DNA of 64,000 nt from contig NZ_OUMZ01000007.1 of the NCBI RefSeq assembly GCF_900327775.1, positions 1,103,606 to 1,167,605 on the forward strand, given 5' to 3'. Below the pieces are notes generated by a model that worked only from the letters and a program-made list of their open reading frames with translations, did not search any database and was not told the origin of the DNA. Source of the stretch: Roseovarius sp. EL26. GTDB lineage: Bacteria > Pseudomonadota > Alphaproteobacteria > Rhodobacterales > Rhodobacteraceae. How positions within the stretch are numbered: position 1 is the stretch's first letter; each line of letters begins with the position of its first letter. This document shows positions 25,197 through 34,088 of the stretch, in pieces. Both the position numbers and the translations under genes were made by a program.

Positions 25197-25988
25197 ATGA
25201 GCAAACAAGACGCGCGTATCAAACGCCTGAACTTTACAACCGATGCTGGCGCGGGAGACCGCGCCCGCATTGGCCTTCTGGTGCTTGAATCCGACCAGAC
25301 GATGGAATGGGAATTCCGCGCCCTGACGGACCTGCCCGGCGTGTCAGTCTATCATTCGCGTCTTGCCAATGACGTCACCGTCACCCCGGAAACCTTGGGG
25401 CGGATGGAGGCTGAACTGCCTATCGCTGCAGGGCTGTTACCTGACTACATGGGCCTCAACGCCATCGGTTATGGCTGCACGTCTGCGTCTACCATTATTG
25501 GCGAAGAGCGTGTGGCCGAAATCTTTGAAGAGGCGCATCCCGGCGTGCCCTCAACCAACCCGTTGACCGCCGCCAAGGTCGCGCTTGGCGCTCTGGGTGT
25601 TAAACGACTTGGATTACTGACACCATATTCCCCCGAAGTGACTGATGCGATGCAGGCCAAATTCAACACTGCAGGTATCGATGTCACAGTTGTGGGCTCA
25701 TTCTATGAGCAAAGCGATTTGGTCGTTGGCAAGATCGATCCAAAGTCTATCCTGCAAGCCGCCATATCTGTTGGCCAATCGCCTGACGTTGACGGCGTTT
25801 TTATTTCCTGCACCAGCCTGCGCGCGGCGGGCATTATCGAACAGGCAGAACAGACCTTAGGCAAGCCTGTCACCGCCAGCAACCACGCCCTTGCGTGGCA
25901 TTTGCTACGTCTGGCGGGCATCGAAGACACCGTTGACAACGCTGGCCAGCTATTTCGTGAACAACTGCGCGTTTTGACCGACGCATAA
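25197..25988 (+). CDS. Asp/Glu racemase / maleate isomerase / arylmalonate decarboxylase family enzyme
   Basis: The 263-residue two-domain protein has the paired catalytic cysteines of the superfamily, C94 (GYGCTSAST) and C205 (ISCTSLRAAG), and the hinge STNPLTAAKVALGALGVKRLGLLTPY. Both cysteines present favours a racemase or isomerase over a decarboxylase, which usually keeps only one. Ectoine-utilisation EutA belongs here, but no other eut gene is present. It sits 2 nt after the PhyH gene. The substrate is not known. Confidence 0.8.
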   Translation: MSKQDARIKRLNFTTDAGAGDRARIGLLVLESDQTMEWEFRALTDLPGVSVYHSRLANDVTVTPETLGRMEAELPIAAGLLPDYMGLNAIGYGCTSASTIIGEERVAEIFEEAHPGVPSTNPLTAAKVALGALGVKRLGLLTPYSPEVTDAMQAKFNTAGIDVTVVGSFYEQSDLVVGKIDPKSILQAAISVGQSPDVDGVFISCTSLRAAGIIEQAEQTLGKPVTASNHALAWHLLRLAGIEDTVDNAGQLFREQLRVLTDA

Positions 25989-26011
25989 CCACCCCTGACA
26001 GGACGACAAAC

Positions 26012-28462
26012 ATGCAAAAACAACTCCCCAGCCATGCGCAAGTTGTAATCATTGGCGGTGGTATCCACGGCTGCTCGGTCGCCTATCATCTGGCCAAGGA
26101 AGGCTGGAAAGATGTTGTGTTGCTGGAACGCAAGCAACTGACCAGCGGCACCACATGGCACGCCGCCGGTCTAGTGGGGCAGCTGCAGGGCAGTCACGCC
26201 ACCACGGCCTTTGCCAAATACGGTATTGAGTTACTGGAAGAGATCGAAGCTGAGACCGGTCAGAATCCCGGTTATCGCCGGTCTGGTTCAATCTCGATCG
26301 CTGTCAATGAGGAACGTCATGCTGAGCTGAAGCGCAAAGCAGATTTCGCGTCGTTGTTTGGGATCGAGGCGCATGCGCTCAGCACGGATGAGATCAAAGA
26401 ACGTTGGCCTCTGATGAATCCCGAGGGTGTATTGGGGGGCATCTATATGCCGTCTGACGGCTCGGCCAACCCGATTGACCTGACCACCGCGCTGGCCAAA
26501 GGCGCGCGCATGCACGGCGCGCAAATCTTTGAACACATCAAAGTTGAGGAAGTGCTGGTCGAAGGTGGCGCCGCACGCGGCGTGCGCACCGAACAGGGCA
26601 CGATCACAGCTGATTTTGTCGTCAACTGCGGCGGTATGTGGGCCCGAGAATTGGGCCAGAAGAGTGGCGTCGGTGTCCCGCTTCATGCCTGTGAACATTA
26701 CTATCTGGTGACCGAGGCCATTCCCAATCTACCCAGTGACCTGCCGGTGCTACGATCTTATTGCGATGGCACCTATTGGAAGGAAGACGCCGGCAAGCTG
26801 TTGTTTGGCTTTGCCCATTTCAACGCCAAGCCATGGGCCACAAATGGCATTCCCGAATCTTTTGAATTCGACAGCCTTCCGTTTGTCGAAGACGACGTGA
26901 TGGAGGTCTTGGAACTGGCGATGAACCGTGTGCCGCTGCTGCAGGAAACCGGCATTCGCACGTTTTTTAACGGACCAGAAAGCTATTCCTACGACGGTCG
27001 CTTTACCCTTGGCGAAGCGCCAGACATCAAAGGGTATTTTGTGTTGGCAGGTGTGAATTCCACCGGCATTCAATCGGGCCCCGGTGCGGGCAAGGCATTG
27101 GCCGAATGGATCATGAAGGGCCATGCCCCGATGGATCTGGCTGAAATGGACCCAAAGCGCTGCGAAGAGTTTCAGGCGCGTGACATCTATTTGCGCGAAC
27201 GCTGCCCCGAAACCTTGGTGCTGACCTACGCGATGCACTGGCCCGGCCGTCAGCGTGAAACGGTGCGAAACCTGCGCCGCACCCCGTTTCATCACGCACT
27301 CAAGGCGCACGGCGCCTGCTTTGCCGAAGCGCAAGGCTGGGAACGCCCCGGCTGGTTTGGCCCAACTGGCAGCACGCCGGTCTATGACCACAGTTTCTAT
27401 CGCCCCAGTTGGTTTGACACAGTTCAAGAGGAACAGCATGCCGCCCGCAATGCTGTGGCCATGATCGACTACACCATGTTGGGCAAGTTGATGGTCGAGG
27501 GCAAGGATGCGGAATCCTTCCTGCAACGTCTATGTACCAACAATATGGCGATGAACCCGGGACGGGTGGCTTATACGCTGATGCTCAATGAACGCGGCGG
27601 GATTGAGAGTGATGTCACTGTTGCCCGCCATGGCAATGAAAGCTTCATGATGATGAGCTCCATCTCACACACCCGACGCGACTACCTGCATTTACGGGAC
27701 AATATCCAACCGGACGAAGATGTGCGCCTGCGTGATGTGACATCGTCCTATGGCGTTCTAGGCATAATGGGGCCCAAATCGCGAGAGGTTCTGGCCAGCG
27801 TCAGCGATATAGATATGTCGAATGAAGCTTTCAAATTCAACAGCTTCCAACATTTCCACATCGGTCACGCCAAGGTCTTCGCCCAACGCCTTTCCTATTC
27901 GGGTGAGCTGGGATGGGAAGTTTTTGTCACCCCGGACTTTGCCGAACATGTGTTCGAGGTTTTGATGAACGCGGGCAAACAGTATGGCTTGCGCCTTATC
28001 GGTGGCGAAGCCCTCAATGCCTTGCGCATTGAGAAAGGCTTTGTTCATTGGGGGCATGACATGGCCTATACGGAATCTCCACATCAGATAAGGTTGGATT
28101 TTGCCTGCAAACCCAACAAAGACATCCCGTTCATAGGGCGCGACGCTTATCTTGTCTGCAAAGCCAAAGCTGATGGCCCCTATCTCTGTTCTGTCAAATT
28201 GAACGATCCAGAACCATTATTGCATCACAATGAGCCCATCCTGCGCGATGGGCTGGTGGTCGGTTATGTCACTGCCGGGGCCTATGGCAACACCATCGGG
28301 TCAGCTGTGGGGCTGTGCTTTGTGGCCTTACCAGATGGAGAAACTGACAAGGAATCACTGGAAACTGGCAGCTATACCGTCATGGTAGAAGGCCGTGCCA
28401 TTGCTGCTGACATCAGCTTAACGCCATTCCATGATCCACAAAGCAAACGTATGCTACAATAG
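26012..28462 (+). CDS. Sarcosine/dimethylglycine dehydrogenase-like FAD and folate protein (DAO + GcvT fusion)
   Basis: The 816-residue protein has an N-terminal DAO FAD domain with GGGIHG (15-20) and the TTWHAAG motif whose His50 corresponds to the covalent FAD attachment site of dimethylglycine dehydrogenase. Next comes an FAO_M bridging segment (about 370-430), then a C-terminal GcvT folate-binding domain (about 440-810, ENFLxRLCTNN-like, GYVTAGAYGNTIGSAVGL). It should oxidise an N-methyl amine and pass the one-carbon unit to tetrahydrofolate. It is third in the operon (23 nt gap). The exact amine is undetermined. Confidence 0.88.
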   Translation: MQKQLPSHAQVVIIGGGIHGCSVAYHLAKEGWKDVVLLERKQLTSGTTWHAAGLVGQLQGSHATTAFAKYGIELLEEIEAETGQNPGYRRSGSISIAVNEERHAELKRKADFASLFGIEAHALSTDEIKERWPLMNPEGVLGGIYMPSDGSANPIDLTTALAKGARMHGAQIFEHIKVEEVLVEGGAARGVRTEQGTITADFVVNCGGMWARELGQKSGVGVPLHACEHYYLVTEAIPNLPSDLPVLRSYCDGTYWKEDAGKLLFGFAHFNAKPWATNGIPESFEFDSLPFVEDDVMEVLELAMNRVPLLQETGIRTFFNGPESYSYDGRFTLGEAPDIKGYFVLAGVNSTGIQSGPGAGKALAEWIMKGHAPMDLAEMDPKRCEEFQARDIYLRERCPETLVLTYAMHWPGRQRETVRNLRRTPFHHALKAHGACFAEAQGWERPGWFGPTGSTPVYDHSFYRPSWFDTVQEEQHAARNAVAMIDYTMLGKLMVEGKDAESFLQRLCTNNMAMNPGRVAYTLMLNERGGIESDVTVARHGNESFMMMSSISHTRRDYLHLRDNIQPDEDVRLRDVTSSYGVLGIMGPKSREVLASVSDIDMSNEAFKFNSFQHFHIGHAKVFAQRLSYSGELGWEVFVTPDFAEHVFEVLMNAGKQYGLRLIGGEALNALRIEKGFVHWGHDMAYTESPHQIRLDFACKPNKDIPFIGRDAYLVCKAKADGPYLCSVKLNDPEPLLHHNEPILRDGLVVGYVTAGAYGNTIGSAVGLCFVALPDGETDKESLETGSYTVMVEGRAIAADISLTPFHDPQSKRMLQ

Positions 28463-28610
28463 AATGGCTCATGCCCATACGGTACGGCTTGTAGCTGCGT
28501 CAAACGATATGTCCAAAATCTAACGCTTAACCTCTGAAACGAGAGTAACTGATTGCGTCCTGCGCATTCATGGCCAATGTTATGATGAACTCAACGAAGG
28601 TCACGGGTAC

Positions 28611-29102
28611 ATGAAGAAAATTGGTCTTGATGCGACTGATATTCGCATCCTCAGAGCAGTCCAGATGCATGGGCAACTCAGTAAAACCAAGCTGGCTGAG
28701 ATTGTCAATCTGTCGCCAACCCCCTGCTGGGCCCGATTGAGCAAGCTGAAAACAGCTGGATTTATCCGCGGGTATCATGCTGAAATTGCCCTAGATCAGA
28801 TTGGTGATTTTACGCAAGTCATCGTCACCATCGCGCTGACACATCACCGTAAATCCGATTTCGAACGGTTTGAAGCCCACATCCAAAAACTGGATGAGGT
28901 CGCAGAATGCGTCGCGACGGGCGGCGGCATGGATTATGTGATGAAGGTCTTCAACCACAACCTTGCCTCGTTTCAAGCTATGATGGACGCTTTGCTGGCT
29001 GCAGAAATTGGGATCGAGCGTTACATGACCTACATCGTCACGCGCGAGGTCAAATCGCAACCTCCTCACCTTTCTAAACTGGCGGCAAAACCCAACATCT
29101 GA
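28611..29102 (+). CDS. Lrp/AsnC-family transcriptional regulator
   Basis: The 163-residue protein has an N-terminal HTH (LDATDIRILRAVQMHGQLSKTKLAEIVNLSPTPCWARLSKLKTAGFI) and a C-terminal RAM ligand-binding domain (about 70-150). It lies between the flavoprotein gene and the DmdA-like gene and probably responds to an amino-acid-like intermediate of the pathway. About 145 bp separate it from each neighbour, giving it its own promoter. Confidence 0.88.
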   Translation: MKKIGLDATDIRILRAVQMHGQLSKTKLAEIVNLSPTPCWARLSKLKTAGFIRGYHAEIALDQIGDFTQVIVTIALTHHRKSDFERFEAHIQKLDEVAECVATGGGMDYVMKVFNHNLASFQAMMDALLAAEIGIERYMTYIVTREVKSQPPHLSKLAAKPNI

Positions 29103-29195
29103 CATGCCCCGCCCGATCAGCCTGTCAATCCTCTGATTACAGTCTATCCGGTCTGCAAAACGCGTGTTTTCAGACCACACCCAACTGGCTTGTGA

Positions 29196-29213
29196 TGTTA
29201 CATGTTCGTAACA
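29196..29213. promoter_or_regulatory. Palindrome upstream of the DmdA-like gene
   Basis: TGTTAC (29196-29201) and GTAACA (29208-29213) form a perfect inverted repeat with a 6-nt centre (ATGTTC), about 33 bp before the DmdA-like start. It is a candidate operator for the adjacent Lrp or for one of the GntR proteins. Confidence 0.45.
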
Positions 29214-29245
29214 ACGAATGAAGCCACCGCCATTGGTGTAAATGG

Positions 29246-30397
29246 ATGAATAACATGACAAAATCAGATGGTTTCGGGTTCGGAACACAGATCCGAAAAT
29301 CCCCGTATTTCGACGCAACCGTCCGCTGGGGCGCGCAAGGGTTCTCCGTATATAATCACATGTACATCCCGCGTGATTTCGGGAGCCCCGAACAGAATTT
29401 CTGGAATCTTGTGAATGACGCCATCCTATGTGACGTCGCGGTCGAGCGTCAGGTTGAAATCACCGGACCGGATGCAGCTAAGTTTGTCCAAATGCTAACC
29501 CCGCGTGACCTGTCCAAGATGGCTGTAGGCCAGTGTAAATATATCCTGATTACCAATGCTGATGGTGGCCTTCTGAACGACCCAATCCTGCTGCGCTTGG
29601 CCGAAAACCACTTCTGGATCTCGCTGGCAGACAGCGACATCCTACTTTGGGCGCAGGGTGTGGCCGTACATTCGGGCCTGGATGTTAGCATCTGCGAACC
29701 CGATGTTTCGCCGCTTCAACTGCAAGGTCCAAAATCAGGCGAGGTGATGAAAGCGCTGTTTGGCGACAGCATCATGGATCTGAAATACTATTGGCTGCGC
29801 AAGTTCGAACTGGATGGCATTCCGTTGATCGTGTCGCGCACCGGCTGGTCCAGCGAATTGGGGTATGAGTTATACCTGCAGGACGGAACACGAGGGGATG
29901 AGCTGTGGGAAAAAGTTATGGCAGCAGGAAAGCCCTTTGATCTGAAACCCGGTCATACCTCCTCTATTCGTCGGATCGAGGGTGGGATGCTGTCTTATCA
30001 TGCTGATGCCGATATCAACACCAATCCTTATGAGCTTGGGTTTGACCGGCTTGTGAACCTCGATATTGATGCTGAATTCATCGGCAAATCCGCGCTGCGC
30101 CGGATTAAAAAAAACGGCACAAGCCGCAAACAGGTGGGGCTTGTGATCGACGGCGCGCCGCTCACAGGCCCGAACACCACCTTCTGGGCCATCAGCAAAG
30201 ATGGTGCTGTCGTTGGCAAGGTCACCTCTGCCGTCTATTCTCCGCGGCTTGAGCAAAACATCGCCTTGGCAATGATATCCACTGGCTGCTCAGAAATCGG
30301 CACCGTGGTCGATGTCGCAATGCCGGACGGGATCCATAAGGCCACCATCGCAGAACGCCCCTTCTTTGATCCCAAAAAGAAAATCGCCGCCTCCTGA
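29246..30397 (+). CDS. DmdA-like GcvT-family methyltransferase
   Basis: The 383-residue single-domain GcvT protein closely follows the layout of DMSP demethylase DmdA: YNHMYIPRDFGSPEQNFWNL, DVAVERQVEITGPDA, LTPRDLSKM, QCKYI, GGLLNDPI, WISLADSDIL, EPDVSPLQLQGP and NPYELGFDR. DmdA moves a methyl group from DMSP to tetrahydrofolate. Paralogues act on other methylated compounds, so DMSP specificity is not proven. The start may be at 29246 or at ATG 29255. It is followed by osmC, a crotonase and an acyl-CoA ligase. Confidence 0.8.
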   Translation: MNNMTKSDGFGFGTQIRKSPYFDATVRWGAQGFSVYNHMYIPRDFGSPEQNFWNLVNDAILCDVAVERQVEITGPDAAKFVQMLTPRDLSKMAVGQCKYILITNADGGLLNDPILLRLAENHFWISLADSDILLWAQGVAVHSGLDVSICEPDVSPLQLQGPKSGEVMKALFGDSIMDLKYYWLRKFELDGIPLIVSRTGWSSELGYELYLQDGTRGDELWEKVMAAGKPFDLKPGHTSSIRRIEGGMLSYHADADINTNPYELGFDRLVNLDIDAEFIGKSALRRIKKNGTSRKQVGLVIDGAPLTGPNTTFWAISKDGAVVGKVTSAVYSPRLEQNIALAMISTGCSEIGTVVDVAMPDGIHKATIAERPFFDPKKKIAAS

Positions 30398-30426
30398 ACC
30401 GCGTAAAAAATACAGAGAACACATTA

Positions 30427-30876
30427 ATGTCTGACCTTTCAATCGAGCTGCACTGGCAGCGCATCGAGCCCGTCTTACAAGAAGGTAAATATTCAAACGC
30501 ACATACCGTGCAATACAATCACAGCCACGAAGTTCAGGTTGACGCCGCCCCAGACTGGGGTGGCGACCCTGATCACACTAATCCTGAACAAGCCCTCGCC
30601 TCTGCTTTATCCAGCTGTCATATGATGACCTTTCTGGCCCTCGCCACAAAGGCCAACTGGCAAGTGGCAAGCTACCACGATTACGCGGTTGCCCATCTTG
30701 GCAAAAATGCCAAGGGTCAAATGTCAGTGACCAAAGTGGATTTGCATCCAGTGGTGCGTTTTGACACCGGGTTCACCGTTGATAAAGCTGAACTGGAGCA
30801 GATGCAGCACCGGGCACACCGCTATTGCTTCATCGCCAATACGCTCGCTGACAGCGTCGAAATCAACATTCTGTAG
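30427..30876 (+). CDS. OsmC-family protein
   Basis: The 149-residue OsmC/Ohr-fold protein has two redox cysteines, in the ASALSSCHMMTFLALA helix (about C64) and in HRYCFIANTL (about C137), the spacing expected of hydroperoxide reductases. OsmC proteins reduce organic hydroperoxides in the cytoplasm. It sits 29 nt after the DmdA-like gene and 21 nt before the crotonase gene, so it is likely co-transcribed. Its tie to the pathway (detoxification of a reactive intermediate) is inferred. Confidence 0.85.
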   Translation: MSDLSIELHWQRIEPVLQEGKYSNAHTVQYNHSHEVQVDAAPDWGGDPDHTNPEQALASALSSCHMMTFLALATKANWQVASYHDYAVAHLGKNAKGQMSVTKVDLHPVVRFDTGFTVDKAELEQMQHRAHRYCFIANTLADSVEINIL

Positions 30877-30897
30877 ACTGGGAAAAGGAACGGACCT

Positions 30898-31698
30898 GTG
30901 CAAACAACTGATATTCTACTGCATGATCTGGATGACAACGGCATTCTGCGCCTGACCCTCAATGATGTTGGGCGGCGCAACGCCCTGTCAGAGGCGATGC
31001 TGACCAGACTTGGCACTGCTTTTGCCGATGCCGGTGCCAACCCATCCGTGCGGGTCATCATATTGGCCGCCAACGGGCCTGCTTTTTGTGCCGGTCACGA
31101 TCTGAAGGAAATGACAGCCGGTCGCGCCGCACCTGATCATGGAAAAGCTTATTTCACAAAGGTCTTGGCGCAATGTTCAGGCGTGATGCAGTCCATTGTG
31201 AATTGTCCCAAACCCGTCATTGCCCAAGTCACAGGAGTTGCAACCGCAGCAGGTTGTCAGTTGGTGGCCAGTTGCGATCTGGCGATTGCATCCGACACAG
31301 CGCAATTTAGCACACCCGGCGTTCACATCGGCTTGTTTTGCTCAACCCCGATGGTGGCCCTGTCACGGAATGTTGGCAATAAACACGCGATGGAAATGCT
31401 GCTGACAGGCGATATGACGCCCGCAAGTCGCGCCGCCGAAATTGGGGTGATAAACCGGGCCGTCGCCCCCGATACCTTGCAAGAAATCACCATGGAAATG
31501 GCGCGTAAAATTGCCTCAAAATCCAGTATGACGCTAGCCACCGGAAAACGTGCCTTCTATGCCCAACGCGAGATGCCCCTCTCGGAAGCTTACGATTATG
31601 CCTCTGGGGTGATGGTCAACAACATGCTTGCCCACGACGCCGAAGAAGGCATAGGTGCGTTCATCGAAAAACGTGCTCCTCAATGGCAAGATCATTGA
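30898..31698 (+). CDS. ECHDC3-like enoyl-CoA hydratase/isomerase family protein
   Basis: The 266-residue crotonase-fold protein starts at GTG with AAAGGAA upstream. The family blocks are GRRNALSEAML, AFCAGHDLKEM and the motif VATAAGCQLVASCDLAIASDTAQFSTPGVHIGLFCSTP, which matches the ECHDC3 branch. The two glutamates used by classical hydratases (in GCEL and QPE) are here Gln (GCQL) and Gly/Val (STPGV), so ordinary hydration is doubtful. It is followed at 7 nt by an acyl-CoA ligase. Confidence 0.82.
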   Translation: MQTTDILLHDLDDNGILRLTLNDVGRRNALSEAMLTRLGTAFADAGANPSVRVIILAANGPAFCAGHDLKEMTAGRAAPDHGKAYFTKVLAQCSGVMQSIVNCPKPVIAQVTGVATAAGCQLVASCDLAIASDTAQFSTPGVHIGLFCSTPMVALSRNVGNKHAMEMLLTGDMTPASRAAEIGVINRAVAPDTLQEITMEMARKIASKSSMTLATGKRAFYAQREMPLSEAYDYASGVMVNNMLAHDAEEGIGAFIEKRAPQWQDH

Positions 31699-31705
31699 GC
31701 AGAAA

Positions 31706-33337
31706 ATGAACAATCCGTACAATGATGGTCTGGATCGCAATCCAGCAAATTACCAACCACTGACGCCATTGACGTTTCTGGAACGCGCCGCCAGCGTTTT
31801 TCCCAGTCACACCGCAATCATTCATGGCACATTGCAACGCAATTACGCCGATTTCTATACGCGGTCCCGGCAGCTGGCCTCGGCCCTGACGCAAATCGGC
31901 ATTGGACGGGGTGACACCGTATCGGCACTACTGGCAAACACTCCAGCAATGTTAGAATGCCATTACGGCGTACCAATGTGCGGCGGAGTACTGCATTCGG
32001 TCAATACCCGATTGGACGCGGCGATCATTGCCTTTCAGCTTGATCACGCGGCGTCTAAGGTCGTGATTGTTGATCGGGAATTCATGCCCTTGATGCAAGA
32101 GGCCCTTGCATTATGTACGCACAAACCGGCTTTAATCCAGTATGATGACCCGGAATTCACCGGGCCTGAAACAGATCACGCCGCGATCGATTTCGATACG
32201 TTTTTGTCCTCTGGTGATCCTGATTTTGCATGGTTGATGCCACTAGACGAGTGGGATGCAATTTCGATCAACTACACATCTGGCACAACCGGCGATCCAA
32301 AAGGCGTGGTGTCGCATCACAGGGGTGCCTATCTGTTGGCACAGGGAAATGCACTGACAACCTCAATGCACAAACATGCGGTCTATCTGTGGACACTACC
32401 AATGTTTCATTGCAACGGTTGGTGTTTCCCTTGGACGATGTCGGCCATCATCGGCACCCATGTGTGCCTGCGTCAGGTCCGGGCAGAGCCAATTTGGAAT
32501 GCGTTGGCTGACGATGGTGTGACCCACCTGTGTGGCGCACCTATTGTAATGTCGCTCCTTATTTCCGCGCCAAGCAGTGCCAAACGGGAACTTGCGCACA
32601 AAGTGCAGTTTTTCACCGCCGCCGCCCCGCCACCTGAAACGTTGTTGGCCGATATGAAAACCGCAGGATTTGACGTGACCCATCTGTATGGATTGACAGA
32701 AACCTACGGCCCTGCGGTAGTGAATGACTGGCATCAAGATTGGTCAACCCTGCCCGCGGCTGAACAGGCCGCACTGAAATCCCGCCAAGGTGTGCGTTAT
32801 CTTCCGCTGGAAGGTCTCGATGTGATGGATCCTGAAACAATGACCTCGGTGCCCCGTGATGGCCAAACCATGGGAGAGGTCATGTTCCGAGGGAATGTCG
32901 TGATGAAGGGTTACTTTCGCAATCACAACGCCACGCAAGAGGCCTTTTCTGGCGGCTGGTTCCACTCTGGCGATCTGGGTGTCATGCATCCCGATGGCTA
33001 TATCCAACTCAAAGATCGATCCAAGGACATCATCATTTCGGGCGGAGAAAATATTTCCTCAATCGAAGTCGAAGAGGCTTTGTACCGACATCCCGCTGTC
33101 GAAGTGGTCGCCGTTGTTGCCATGCCTCATGAGAAGTGGGGGGAAACGCCCTGTGCCTTTGTCGAACGTGTGGTCGGATCTGATGTACCAGCCGAGACGT
33201 TGCGCCAATGGTGCCGTGATCAGCTTGCACCCTATAAAGTGCCCGGCCATTTTGTGTTTGTACCAATCCCCAGAACTTCGACCGGGAAAATTCAGAAATT
33301 CTCGCTACGTGAACAGGCGAGAAACTTATCAAACTGA
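31706..33337 (+). CDS. AMP-forming acyl-CoA ligase (DmdB-like/fatty-acid CoA ligase family)
   Basis: The 543-residue ANL enzyme has the AMP-binding loop TSGTTGDPKG (191-200), LYGLTETYG, the GWFHSGDLGV motif and the C-terminal catalytic Lys block PRTSTGKIQKFSLRE. It activates a carboxylic acid as its CoA thioester. DmdB, the methylmercaptopropionate-CoA ligase, belongs to this group, but short- and medium-chain ligases do too. The ATG at 31706 is used, 7 nt after the crotonase stop. No DmdC-type acyl-CoA dehydrogenase is in the window. Confidence 0.85.
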   Translation: MNNPYNDGLDRNPANYQPLTPLTFLERAASVFPSHTAIIHGTLQRNYADFYTRSRQLASALTQIGIGRGDTVSALLANTPAMLECHYGVPMCGGVLHSVNTRLDAAIIAFQLDHAASKVVIVDREFMPLMQEALALCTHKPALIQYDDPEFTGPETDHAAIDFDTFLSSGDPDFAWLMPLDEWDAISINYTSGTTGDPKGVVSHHRGAYLLAQGNALTTSMHKHAVYLWTLPMFHCNGWCFPWTMSAIIGTHVCLRQVRAEPIWNALADDGVTHLCGAPIVMSLLISAPSSAKRELAHKVQFFTAAAPPPETLLADMKTAGFDVTHLYGLTETYGPAVVNDWHQDWSTLPAAEQAALKSRQGVRYLPLEGLDVMDPETMTSVPRDGQTMGEVMFRGNVVMKGYFRNHNATQEAFSGGWFHSGDLGVMHPDGYIQLKDRSKDIIISGGENISSIEVEEALYRHPAVEVVAVVAMPHEKWGETPCAFVERVVGSDVPAETLRQWCRDQLAPYKVPGHFVFVPIPRTSTGKIQKFSLREQARNLSN

Positions 33338-33365
33338 ATCTGTTAAAATCGCCCCCCGTCTGCCT

Positions 33366-33387
33366 GATGCCAATGGGGGGCATCTTT
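33366..33387 (+). terminator. Terminator after the acyl-CoA ligase
   Basis: GATGCC (33366-33371) pairs with GGCATC (33379-33384) around AATGGGG, followed by TTT. It closes the catabolic locus before the GntR (FCD) gene. Confidence 0.6.
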
Positions 33388-33461
33388 AAATTATCCCCCT
33401 CAGACGGCCTGCCTACTTCACCCTGCAATCAATATCGTTTAGCAAGGCATGAACCGGGAAA

Positions 33462-34088
33462 TTGAGTATCGAGGCACAGGTGTCAGAGCAGCAAAGCAAG
33501 AAATCGGACCAGCTTGCGCATGTGCTTTCGGAGCGGATTGTACGTGGAGAGTTTCAGCCCGGTGAAAAACTGCGCCAAGATTCGATTGCCCGTGAATTCA
33601 GCGTCAGTCAGGTCACTGTCCGAGAAGCGTTCACCCGCCTGTCATCGCAGGGGCTTGTCATCAGCCTGCCACGCCGAGGGATCTGTATCGCACCTCTGGA
33701 TCAGTCCGTTGTGGACGAACTGCAAGTCATGCGCCGGGCGCTTGAGCCCCTCGCCCTGCAACTGTCGGTGCCAAACCTGACCCCGGAGCAGATCGCCACA
33801 ATTGAGCTGATCCATCTGGCCTGCAACGCATCAGAAACGGCCACTGATTGGGAACGTGAGAACCGCAACTTTCACATCGCGATCATCGAAGGCTGCAAAA
33901 TGCCGCGTTTGATTGCCGAAGTGAGCAATCTGCAACTGCTATATGCACGACATTTTTTCAACCATCATGCCCCACGCTGGAAACGTCGTGATGACCCTGA
34001 TCACGCGGCAATTCTGTCCGCGATCAAGGCCCGTGATGCCAAGCGCGCGCATACCGTCATGCAACGCCATCTGGCACGACTAGGCTAG
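33462..34088 (+). CDS. GntR-family (FCD) transcriptional regulator, BioR candidate
   Basis: The 208-residue protein has an N-terminal GntR HTH (QLAHVLSERIVRGEFQPGEKLRQDSIAREFSVSQVTVREAFTRLSSQGLV) and an FCD effector domain (about 85-205). The start is TTG 33462 with GGGAA upstream; no in-frame ATG gives a better fit. It is convergent with the biotin operon, whose promoter carries TTATCGATAA boxes, the known site type of the GntR protein BioR of alphaproteobacteria. It could equally serve the catabolic locus to its left. No such box was found before its own start. Confidence 0.8.
   Translation: MSIEAQVSEQQSKKSDQLAHVLSERIVRGEFQPGEKLRQDSIAREFSVSQVTVREAFTRLSSQGLVISLPRRGICIAPLDQSVVDELQVMRRALEPLALQLSVPNLTPEQIATIELIHLACNASETATDWERENRNFHIAIIEGCKMPRLIAEVSNLQLLYARHFFNHHAPRWKRRDDPDHAAILSAIKARDAKRAHTVMQRHLARLG

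Noticed and set aside
24326-33337. Naming the locus as the complete DMSP demethylation pathway (dmdABCD)
   Set aside because: No acyl-CoA dehydrogenase, and the crotonase is ECHDC3-like; substrates left open.
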